From assembly GCA_041191165.1 (NCBI GenBank), contig JBEEPJ010000031.1, positions 1 to 14,661 of the forward strand: a DNA stretch of 14,661 bases, in the 5' to 3' direction. This DNA is from CAMCYM01 sp041191165. GTDB taxonomy: Bacteria > Bacteroidota > Bacteroidia > Flavobacteriales_D > Sanyastnellaceae. The position numbers and the translations under genes were made by a program. Below, one piece after another: positions 6,516 through 11,711 of this stretch; the first letter of the stretch is position 1, and every line of letters begins with the position of its first letter. Below the pieces are notes generated by a model. It was not told the DNA's origin, did not search any database, and saw nothing but the letters and a program-made list of their open reading frames with translations.

Positions 6516-8201
6516 ATGCCCCACTTCGGTCAACCCCTGACGCCCCTTCGTCGCGCCCCCCGGCGCAGCCTTTTCTCCCGTGCCCTCTCGCTAGCGGCCC
6601 TCCTGCTCCTGCTGGGCGCCGGCGCCGCTTCTTGGGTCACCCCGGCCCGGGCCCAGGTCGACACCACCGGCACCGAGGGACTGCCCGTCAAGTACGCCTA
6701 CCGCTTCACCGAGGCGCGCCACAAGTACAACATCCTCAACCTGCGCGGCGCCCTGACCGACTACCGTTCCCTGCTCGAAGAGCTGCCGGACGATGCCCGG
6801 ATTCTCCTGTGGATGGCCCGCTGTCATTATGGGTTGCGGCGGGAGGATTTGGCCTGGGAATACCTCGAGCGCGTGGCGAAGGTGGACCCTCAGCTGGCGG
6901 AGAGTGAGCGGCGTTTTCAAGGCCAAACCCTGCACCGCCTGGGCCGATACGAGGAAGCCCTGGACGTCTTTCAGCTCCACCTCGCCTTCGACGACCCCAA
7001 GGGGGACGACCGGGCGGAGGTCGAGCGCTGGATGCTCGAATGTCGGCGCGCCTGGGCGGCGTCTGAGGCGGGCGTTCCGAACTATCCATCGCAGGACCTC
7101 GGGCTCGAGGTGAATTCGCGGTTCGACGAATACGGTCCGCACTGGTCCCCCGACGGCAACGCCGTGGGCTTCACGTCCCGCCGGGACGGAGGGCTCAACG
7201 GCGCCCTCGACACCGAGGGGGATTTCCGGTTCTTCTCGGACATCTATGTCACCCAACGTACGGCGGGCGGCTGGAGCCGTGCCGTGCTGATGCCCGGCGC
7301 CGTCAACACCATGGGCTACGACGACCTGCTCGCCTGGCCCGCTTCCGGCAACTCCCTGCTCATCTACCGCAACAACGCCGAGCTCGCGGGCGACATCTGC
7401 GTCAGCCTCCGCCAGGAGGATGGCAACTGGGGCGACGCCACCAAGCTGCCCAAGCCCATCAACACCAGTTACTTCGAGGGCTCCACCTCCATCTCGACCG
7501 ACGGCGCCAAGATGTTCTTCGTCTCCGAGCGCCCCACCGGCCTGGGCCGATGCGACCTCTACGTTTCCGAGAAGCGGGGCGAGGGTTGGACGCAACCGGT
7601 GACCCTCGGCGCACCGGTGAACACGCCGGGCGACGAGAAGTTCGTGCAGGCCCTGGGCGACGGTCGGGTCATCCTCTTCGCCTCGGAAGGGCATGCGGGC
7701 TTCGGAGATTATGACTTGTACCGCACGGAGTGGGTGGATGGCGGTTGGTCCGTTCCCACCAACCTGGGCCTGGGCATCAACGGCCCGCGGGAGGAGTCCA
7801 CGGTCAGCCTTTCCGCGGACGGGAATTCCCTGTTGCTGGCGGCGGAGCGATTCCAAGGTTTGGGCGAGCGGGATCTCTACCTGCTCGACGTGTCCCGGCA
7901 TCCGCGGCTCGGCGCCCGTGCCACCGCCGTGCAAGCGGGGACGTTGACGGTGGCAGTCGCCATTCCTGCGGGGGGCCGCTCCGCGGCCGGCGTAAAGGTG
8001 CGGGTTTTCGACACCGCTACGGGCGGAAGCGTCCTGGCAGAAGGCACGTGCGACCGCCAAGGCCAGGTGACCTTCAGGCTTGCCGACAATGTCGTTTACC
8101 ACATCGAGGCCCAGGTTGGCGATCGGGTGGTCCGCAAGCCCTGGTCCCTCGAGCGAACGGGCAGCGGATCTTTCGCAGAGACGTTTTCGCTGAACTGGTG
8201 A
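6516..8201 (+). CDS. Exported TPR and PD40 beta-propeller protein
   Basis: The 561-residue protein starts with a long signal peptide: a basic region (RRAPRRSLF), a leucine-rich core and a likely cut after ARA at residue 46. Tetratricopeptide-like helices cover about 55-185 (YRFTEARHKYNILNLRGAL; HRLGRYEEALDVFQLHL). A WD40-like PD40 propeller then runs from about 200 to 460, with blade motifs such as FDEYGPHWSPDGNAVGFTS, FEGSTSISTDGAKMFFVS and ESTVSLSADGNSLLLAAE. A C-terminal beta domain at about 475-561 looks like a carboxypeptidase-regulatory fold. TPR plus PD40 is the front half of Bacteroidota OmpA-type envelope proteins such as PorE of the type IX secretion system, but no OmpA peptidoglycan-binding domain is present, so I do not call it PorE. 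It is probably periplasmic or surface-exposed. The 170-residue exported protein follows after 101 bases. Confidence 0.85.
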   Translation: MPHFGQPLTPLRRAPRRSLFSRALSLAALLLLLGAGAASWVTPARAQVDTTGTEGLPVKYAYRFTEARHKYNILNLRGALTDYRSLLEELPDDARILLWMARCHYGLRREDLAWEYLERVAKVDPQLAESERRFQGQTLHRLGRYEEALDVFQLHLAFDDPKGDDRAEVERWMLECRRAWAASEAGVPNYPSQDLGLEVNSRFDEYGPHWSPDGNAVGFTSRRDGGLNGALDTEGDFRFFSDIYVTQRTAGGWSRAVLMPGAVNTMGYDDLLAWPASGNSLLIYRNNAELAGDICVSLRQEDGNWGDATKLPKPINTSYFEGSTSISTDGAKMFFVSERPTGLGRCDLYVSEKRGEGWTQPVTLGAPVNTPGDEKFVQALGDGRVILFASEGHAGFGDYDLYRTEWVDGGWSVPTNLGLGINGPREESTVSLSADGNSLLLAAERFQGLGERDLYLLDVSRHPRLGARATAVQAGTLTVAVAIPAGGRSAAGVKVRVFDTATGGSVLAEGTCDRQGQVTFRLADNVVYHIEAQVGDRVVRKPWSLERTGSGSFAETFSLNW

Positions 8202-8267
8202 TTCCGTCCGGAAACCGGAGCGGCAGGAGGCAAGGCTGCGGATGAGGTCCCTGTCGCAACGTTTTTG

Positions 8268-8275
8268 TATCTTCC
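8268..8275 (+). promoter_or_regulatory. Candidate -7 box for the 170-residue exported protein
   Basis: TATCTTCC lies 27 bases before the ATG at 8303, identical to the box proposed for murQ and one base from that of tRNA-fMet. It suggests the downstream gene has its own promoter in addition to any readthrough from the PD40 gene. A second T/A-rich stretch, TTTAAAATTC, lies nearer the ATG. Confidence 0.35.
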
Positions 8276-8302
8276 TGCGTAATTGGGATTTAAAATTCAA
8301 GG

Positions 8303-8815
8303 ATGGAAAAGTCTCCGAATCACCCGCGCAGGTCGCACCCTGCCCAGCATCCCGCTGCGTTGTTCTGTGCCCTTGTGCTCAGCGGGGCCTTCGCCGCGCC
8401 CTCATTGTCGGCCCAGCAAGTTGCCCCATCTGTCGCTCCTAAATCCGCGGAAACAACTCAGGTTCAAGCAGCTGGAGATTCGGCTTCGGTGCAAGACACG
8501 GTGAAGAGCCGGTTCAGCGTCATGGACATCGGGACCCCTCCCAAGTCTTCGGGGTACACTTTTGAGCTCGTGCCGGACAGCACCGATCAGACGGTCGTCC
8601 TGGTCGGCGCGGGGGGGAAAGAACCCTGGGACATGAAGTACGAACTCTGGAATGACAAGGGAGTCATCATCAGCCACAGCTCCATTGTGCCGGGCAGCAT
8701 GGCCTTCCCCGGAGAATTGCTGACCCCCGGGAAGTACTACGTGCGGATCGTTCCCGGGCAGAAGCAGGATACGCCTTGGCTCCCGTTTCAGTTTGTCCTT
8801 ACCGTCAAAGGCTAA
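8303..8815 (+). CDS. Secreted hypothetical protein, 170 residues
   Basis: I do not recognise this family. The protein has a signal peptide with a hydrophobic core (AALFCALVLSGAFAA) and a likely cut after SLSA at residue 37. A low-complexity Ala/Ser/Gln/Val linker follows to about residue 68, then a compact domain of about 100 residues with a beta-sandwich look: SGYTFELVPDSTDQTVVLVG, MKYELWNDKGVII, then LLTPGKYYVRIVPGQ. The pattern of a G-x-Y-x-V-R-I strand following a short acidic stretch recalls prepeptidase-C or DUF-type beta domains, but no match is claimed. ATG at 8303 sits behind CAAGG, a possible weak ribosome site. It lies downstream of the PD40 gene and converges on ispE. It is probably periplasmic or outer-membrane associated. 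Confidence 0.75.
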   Translation: MEKSPNHPRRSHPAQHPAALFCALVLSGAFAAPSLSAQQVAPSVAPKSAETTQVQAAGDSASVQDTVKSRFSVMDIGTPPKSSGYTFELVPDSTDQTVVLVGAGGKEPWDMKYELWNDKGVIISHSSIVPGSMAFPGELLTPGKYYVRIVPGQKQDTPWLPFQFVLTVKG

Positions 8816-8816
8816 C

Positions 8817-8832
8817 GCCGGCAAACGCCGGC
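8817..8832. terminator. Short GC hairpin between convergent genes
   Basis: GCCGGC, an AAAC loop and GCCGGC form a 6-base-pair stem two bases after the stop codon of the 170-residue protein, in the 60-base gap before the end of ispE. There is no T-tract on either side, so it is at best a weak or factor-assisted terminator. The arms are also a direct repeat (ACGCCGGC twice), so the structure may be incidental. Confidence 0.3.
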
Positions 8833-8875
8833 TGAGCGGCCATTCCACAGCCCACCAGAACCGGCGGGTTGGAGA

Positions 8876-9721
8876 TCAAGGGAAGGTGAAGAAATGCCCG
8901 TTGGGGGCTGTGTCCACCAAGGCGTACAAGACGGAAGGAAGGGTGGTCGGCGCGAACAACCCGTAGACCGCAGAGCCCGTTCCGGTCATTTGCGCGAAAG
9001 CGGCCCCCGCAGCAGTGAGCCGTTGGCGGAGCTCGGCAATTTCTGGGTGCAACCGGGAGATGCCCGCCTCGAAGTCATTGAAAACGTGCTGGCTCCACTG
9101 CTCTACGGGCAGGCGCGACAATGTGCGCAAATCGAAGGGGGCTGGGCGGGGCGTGATGCCGGCGAAGGCCGCCTGGGTGGAGACATGGATGCCCGGGTGC
9201 AGGATGGCCATGTGCCAGCCGGAAAGTGGCAGCGCCCTCGCGGGCAGCCGTTCGATGTGCTCCCCCCGGCCCGAGACGAAGGCGGGGCCATCGCTGAGGA
9301 AGTAGGGGCAGTCCGAGCCCAACGCTGCGGCGACCTCCTCCCAAAATCCCGGTTCCGCGCCGATGTCCAGCGCATCGCGAAGCCAGCGAAGCATCCACGC
9401 GCCATCTGCGCTCCCGCCGCCCAATCCCGCGCCCATGGGCACCACCTTCCGCAGGTGGACCTCCAGGGAGGGCACGGGAAAACGGTCCGCCACCCGCTCG
9501 TAGGCCTTTCGCACGAGATTGTTCGCCTGATCCCCGGGAATCTCCCGTCCGCTCGTGCGCAACTCCAGCCGACCGTGCCCATCCAAGACCCGGATTTCCA
9601 TGACGTCGCACCAGCCTGTGGGAAGGAAGATGCTCTCGAGGTTGTGAAAGCCATCGTTTCGGCGGGAGGTGACGAACAAGCCCAGGTTGACCTTGCTCGG
9701 GATGAACAGCACCGCGCCCAT
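8876..9721 (-). CDS. ispE: 4-diphosphocytidyl-2-C-methyl-D-erythritol kinase
   Basis: IspE phosphorylates the 2-hydroxyl of 4-diphosphocytidyl-methylerythritol with ATP in the MEP route to isoprenoid precursors. The 281-residue protein is a GHMP kinase: SKVNLGLFV at the start with K10, an ATP loop PMGAGLGGGSADG at 95-107, GSDCPYF at 135-141 with D137, and MTGTGSAVYGLF near the C-terminus. K10 and D137 sit where the E. coli catalytic Lys10 and Asp141 are expected. I chose ATG at 9721 rather than the TTG one codon upstream because the ATG forms a TGATG stop/start overlap with era, a classic arrangement for translational coupling. The gene is the second in an era-ispE operon. Confidence 0.95.
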   Translation of the reverse strand: MGAVLFIPSKVNLGLFVTSRRNDGFHNLESIFLPTGWCDVMEIRVLDGHGRLELRTSGREIPGDQANNLVRKAYERVADRFPVPSLEVHLRKVVPMGAGLGGGSADGAWMLRWLRDALDIGAEPGFWEEVAAALGSDCPYFLSDGPAFVSGRGEHIERLPARALPLSGWHMAILHPGIHVSTQAAFAGITPRPAPFDLRTLSRLPVEQWSQHVFNDFEAGISRLHPEIAELRQRLTAAGAAFAQMTGTGSAVYGLFAPTTLPSVLYALVDTAPNGHFFTFP

Positions 9722-10680
9722 CAATCGAGGTAACCGAATCGCCGCAACTTCTGTTCGTCGTCCCGCCAGTCCTTGTCCACCTTGGCGAAGAGTTCGAGGA
9801 ACACTTTTTTGCCCAGCAGCGCCTCCATCTCCCGGCGGGCATCGATGCCCACCCGCTTGATCATGTTGCCCCGGGCGCCGATGACGATTTGTTTTTGGGT
9901 CTCCCGCGCCACCCGAATCTCGGCGTGGATCTTGACCAGGTGACCCTCGTCTTTGTACGCATCGACCACCACCTCACACGCGTAGGGAATCTCCTGCTTG
10001 TAGTGCGTGAGGATCTTCTCGCGAATGATCTCGGCCACGAAGAAGCGCATGGGCTTGTCCGTGAGTTCGTCCTTGGGGAAGTAAGGGGGAGAAACCGGCA
10101 GTTGGGCCACGATTTCGTCCAGCAGCCATTCGAGGTTGAACCCGTGCAACGCGCTGATGGGGGCGACGTTCGCGCGCGGGATGCGTGCCTGCCAGTGCTG
10201 GACCCGTTCCATGGCGCGGGTTTGGTCTGCCAAATCGATCTTGTTCACCAACACGAACGTCGGGACCTCCATCGCCGCAATCTTGTCCAGCGTCTGCGGA
10301 TGGGCCATGCCATCCTCGAAGACGTCCGTCATCACGAGCAGCACATCGGCGTCTTGCAGAGCCGTGGAGACGAAGCGCATCATGCCCTCCTGCAGTTTGT
10401 ACGCCGGGTCCAGCACCCCGGGCGTGTCGCTGTACACAATCTGCCACGCGGGGTCATTGACGATGCCCATGATGCGGTGGCGGGTCGTCTGGGCCTTTTT
10501 GTTGGTGATGCTCAGCCGCGTGCCCACGAGCCGGTTCATGAGCGTGCTCTTGCCCACATTGGGCGAACCCACGATGTTCACAAAGCCCGCCCGGTGGTCG
10601 GGAGGGGAGGTCAGCAGGGGGCCGCGGAGCTGATTCAGCGGCTCTTGGCTGTTCTCCTCTTGGTATTCAATGGGTTTCAT
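9721..10680 (-). CDS. era: GTPase Era
   Basis: Era binds 16S rRNA and helps mature the 30S subunit. All GTPase motifs are present in the 319-residue protein: the P-loop GSPNVGKST (38-46), the switch region KKAQTTRHRI (61-70), DTPG (85-88), NKID (146-149) and SAL (176-178). The C-terminal KH domain has the RNA-binding loop GARGNMIKRVG at 268-278. The N-terminus carries about 28 residues before the usual start of the family (HRAGFVNIVG), including a Glu/Gln/Asn-rich stretch. The ATG at 10680 is the first in frame after the promoter-like box, so I keep it. The stop overlaps the ispE start by one base. The gene is divergent from tRNA-fMet. Confidence 0.96.
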   Translation of the reverse strand: MKPIEYQEENSQEPLNQLRGPLLTSPPDHRAGFVNIVGSPNVGKSTLMNRLVGTRLSITNKKAQTTRHRIMGIVNDPAWQIVYSDTPGVLDPAYKLQEGMMRFVSTALQDADVLLVMTDVFEDGMAHPQTLDKIAAMEVPTFVLVNKIDLADQTRAMERVQHWQARIPRANVAPISALHGFNLEWLLDEIVAQLPVSPPYFPKDELTDKPMRFFVAEIIREKILTHYKQEIPYACEVVVDAYKDEGHLVKIHAEIRVARETQKQIVIGARGNMIKRVGIDARREMEALLGKKVFLELFAKVDKDWRDDEQKLRRFGYLD

Positions 10681-10705
10681 GCATTAGGCCAAACTTGGGC
10701 CACAC

Positions 10706-10713
10706 CAAAGGTA
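10706..10713 (-). promoter_or_regulatory. Candidate -7 box for the era-ispE operon
   Basis: TACCTTTG on the minus strand is an exact match to TAnnTTTG and lies 25 bases before the era ATG, giving a leader of roughly 20 bases. A nearer imperfect box, CAAGTTTG at 10690-10697, is part of the repeated motif AAGTTTGGCCTA described in the findings. No clear -33 element was seen. Confidence 0.45.
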
Positions 10714-10766
10714 ACCCGCCTTCAGATTTTTTTGCGGGCACATGAGCAATTTCTCCATCACCGTGC

Positions 10767-10774
10767 TATCTTCG
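10767..10774 (+). promoter_or_regulatory. Candidate -7 box for tRNA-fMet
   Basis: TATCTTCG matches TAnnTTTG with one T-to-C change and lies 24 bases before the tRNA, so the precursor would carry a 5' leader of about 18 bases. The -33 element is not recognisable at the usual spacing; the run of T's ending in TTTG at 10731-10734 is too far upstream. Confidence 0.45.
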
Positions 10775-10798
10775 CAGTCCCTTTCGGGGGAAACATAT

Positions 10799-10871
<73 letters not shown>

Positions 10872-10875
10872 CTCA

Positions 10876-10906
10876 AAAAGAGCCTCGGTCCAACCGGGGC
10901 TCTTTT
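10876..10906 (+). terminator. Intrinsic terminator after tRNA-fMet, probably bidirectional
   Basis: A 13-base-pair stem (AAAAGAGCCTCGG with CCGGGGCTCTTTT, one T-G wobble) closes a TCCAA loop five bases after the tRNA and ends in TTTT followed by CGTTTT. Because the arms themselves carry A and T runs, the opposite strand reads as a hairpin ending in five T's, so it could also stop transcripts coming from the right. Confidence 0.9.
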
Positions 10907-10971
10907 CGTTTTCAACGGTGCTTGCTGCCGCCCCTCGCGCTCCTTTCCGTCCTTGGGGTTGGAGGCAAAAA

Positions 10972-10992
10972 AACCCCGGACCAGCCGGGGTT
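10972..10992 (-). terminator. Minus-strand intrinsic terminator with no matching gene
   Basis: AACCCCGG, an ACCAG loop and CCGGGGTT form a perfect 8-base-pair stem. On the minus strand the stem is followed by a run of seven T's (GGGGTTTTTTTGCC), the classic intrinsic terminator layout. On the plus strand it is followed by A's, so it should act only on leftward transcripts. No minus-strand protein gene lies just to its right; the nearest annotated one ends at 11712, beyond the opposing XRE gene. Confidence 0.8.
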
Positions 10993-11110
10993 AAAAAAGT
11001 GTCGTCAGAATACGAAACAAGAAAAAAATAATCAGAGAGAAGTAGAGAATCTACGAAAGTTCAATTTGATAAAAATTTCCGGATTTAAACATTCGGATTA
11101 GGGGCGAAAA
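10972..11110 (-). ncRNA. Possible minus-strand small RNA (tentative)
   Basis: A TAATTTCG box on the minus strand (11115-11122) resembles the -7 element of this genome and is identical to the box proposed for the XRE gene. Transcription from about 11110 would run roughly 140 bases to the strong terminator at 10972-10992, through an internal hairpin GTAGATTCTCTAC. The RNA would be AT-rich with a T-rich single-stranded middle. A promoter-like box, the absence of a coding frame and an otherwise unexplained terminator are the only support. No -33 element is visible and the exact ends are guesses. Confidence 0.25.
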
Positions 11111-11118
11111 AATCCGAA
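11092..11118. repeat. Inverted repeat TTCGGATT / AATCCGAA
   Basis: Two perfect 8-base half-sites are separated by 11 bases. A related TCCGGATTT word lies just upstream (11078-11086), and AATCCCGATT and GGATTGGG lie downstream up to 11155. The cluster sits about 100 bases before the XRE promoter and overlaps the candidate minus-strand box, so it could be an operator for the XRE protein. This is an inference from position only. Confidence 0.4.
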
Positions 11119-11187
11119 ATTAGGACATTAAATCCCGATTTGGGTGGGGGATTGGGTATTGTTTCCGCGGCGGAGTACCTTGTACAT

Positions 11188-11224
11188 TTTGGGCCTTGGA
11201 TTCAAGGATAAATTAATAATTTCG
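11188..11224 (+). promoter_or_regulatory. Candidate promoter of the XRE regulator gene
   Basis: TAATTTCG at 11217-11224 fits the -7 pattern with one change. TTTGG at 11188-11192 (24-base spacer) or TTGG at 11196-11199 (17-base spacer) could serve as the -33 element. The start site would fall near 11230, which excludes the upstream ATG at 11144 and supports translation from 11267. Confidence 0.5.
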
Positions 11225-11266
11225 AACCGCGTTTATTTTGCTTGTTATTTGATTGAATCAAAAGGA

Positions 11267-11665
11267 ATGAAGGACCATTCAACCCGCTCAGGGGACATGC
11301 AATACGTGTTGGAGAACATTCGAAAGATTCGCGAAATCAAGGGGTTGACCCGGGAAGACGCGGCCGAGCGGATGGGCTTGAGCTTGAGCGGATATAGCAA
11401 ACTCGAGCGCGGCGAGGTGGACTGGACGCTGAAGAAATTGGGGCAAATTGCAGCGGTCTTCGATCTTCCGGTGGATCGCCTGTTCGACACGCACTTGGAG
11501 ACCTCAATGCTCCACCGTCCCCGTTCGAAAGGGACGTCGAATGTCCCGGAGGTCCCAGCAGCCTCAATCCAACCCCAGCGCCATTGGGACGCCTGGGAGC
11601 AAGACGTTCAGCGGTTGAAGGAAGAACTGGCCGACCTCCGCGAGCGGCTCGAGCGCCGGGGCTGA
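11267..11665 (+). CDS. XRE-family helix-turn-helix transcriptional regulator
   Basis: The 132-residue protein has a Cro/C1-type helix-turn-helix at about residues 14-72: LENIRKIREIKGLTREDAAE, then RMGLSLSGYSKLERGEVDWT and LKKLGQIAAVFDLPVDRLF. The GLTREDAAERMGLS segment is the turn and SGYSKLERGE the recognition helix. A Pro/Ser-rich linker follows, then an acidic/basic coiled-coil tail at about 108-131 (WEQDVQRLKEELADLRERLE) suited to dimerisation. The frame extends upstream to an ATG at 11144, but that ATG lies before the candidate promoter and the extra 41 residues do not resemble the family. ATG at 11267 is preceded by AAAAGGA and is preferred; 11297 is an alternative. No toxin or restriction gene lies beside it, so it is an orphan regulator. 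Its target is unknown. Confidence 0.88.
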   Translation: MKDHSTRSGDMQYVLENIRKIREIKGLTREDAAERMGLSLSGYSKLERGEVDWTLKKLGQIAAVFDLPVDRLFDTHLETSMLHRPRSKGTSNVPEVPAASIQPQRHWDAWEQDVQRLKEELADLRERLERRG

Positions 11666-11701
11666 CCCCAATCCATCCCGGGCCATGCCCCGGGCTTGGG
11701 G
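11666..11701. terminator. Two-tier hairpin between convergent genes
   Basis: CCCCAA/TTGGGG form an outer stem and CCCGGG/CCCGGG an inner stem around a CCATGC loop, with an asymmetric internal loop between them. The structure starts on the base after the XRE stop codon and ends 10 bases before the last base of the haloperoxidase-like gene, filling the 46-base gap. There is no T-tract, so it is a candidate bidirectional stop or 3'-end stabiliser rather than a standard intrinsic terminator. Confidence 0.5.
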
Positions 11702-11711
11702 CTGCCTCAGA

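Larger units (their letters stand above)
10907..11266. other. AT-rich non-coding stretch with hairpins and inverted repeats
   Basis: No convincing gene lies between the tRNA terminator and the XRE gene. From about 10990 the sequence turns strikingly AT-rich, in contrast to the GC-rich genes on both sides. It contains a strong minus-strand terminator hairpin (10972-10992), a short perfect palindrome GTAGA-gaa-TCTAC (11042-11054), an inverted repeat TTCGGATT/AATCCGAA (11092-11099 and 11111-11118), several further GGATT/AATCC words up to 11155, and the candidate promoter of the XRE gene. On the minus strand a 13-codon frame (MFKSGNFYQIELS) begins near 11090, too short to call. The composition break next to a tRNA could be an old insertion scar or a regulatory region; no integrase, att repeat or insertion sequence is seen. 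Confidence 0.7.

Noticed and set aside
6591..8300. Long minus-strand open frame opposite the TPR/PD40 gene (569 codons)
   Set aside because: The plus-strand frame has a signal peptide and repeated propeller blades; the minus frame has no recognisable motif.
11057..11090. Minus-strand 13-codon frame MFKSGNFYQIELS as a leader peptide
   Set aside because: There is no ribosome site or attenuator-like codon run, and it is too short to support.
11144..11266. Upstream ATG of the XRE gene at 11144
   Set aside because: It lies before the candidate promoter, and the extra 41 residues are unlike the family; 11267 has an AAAAGGA just upstream.
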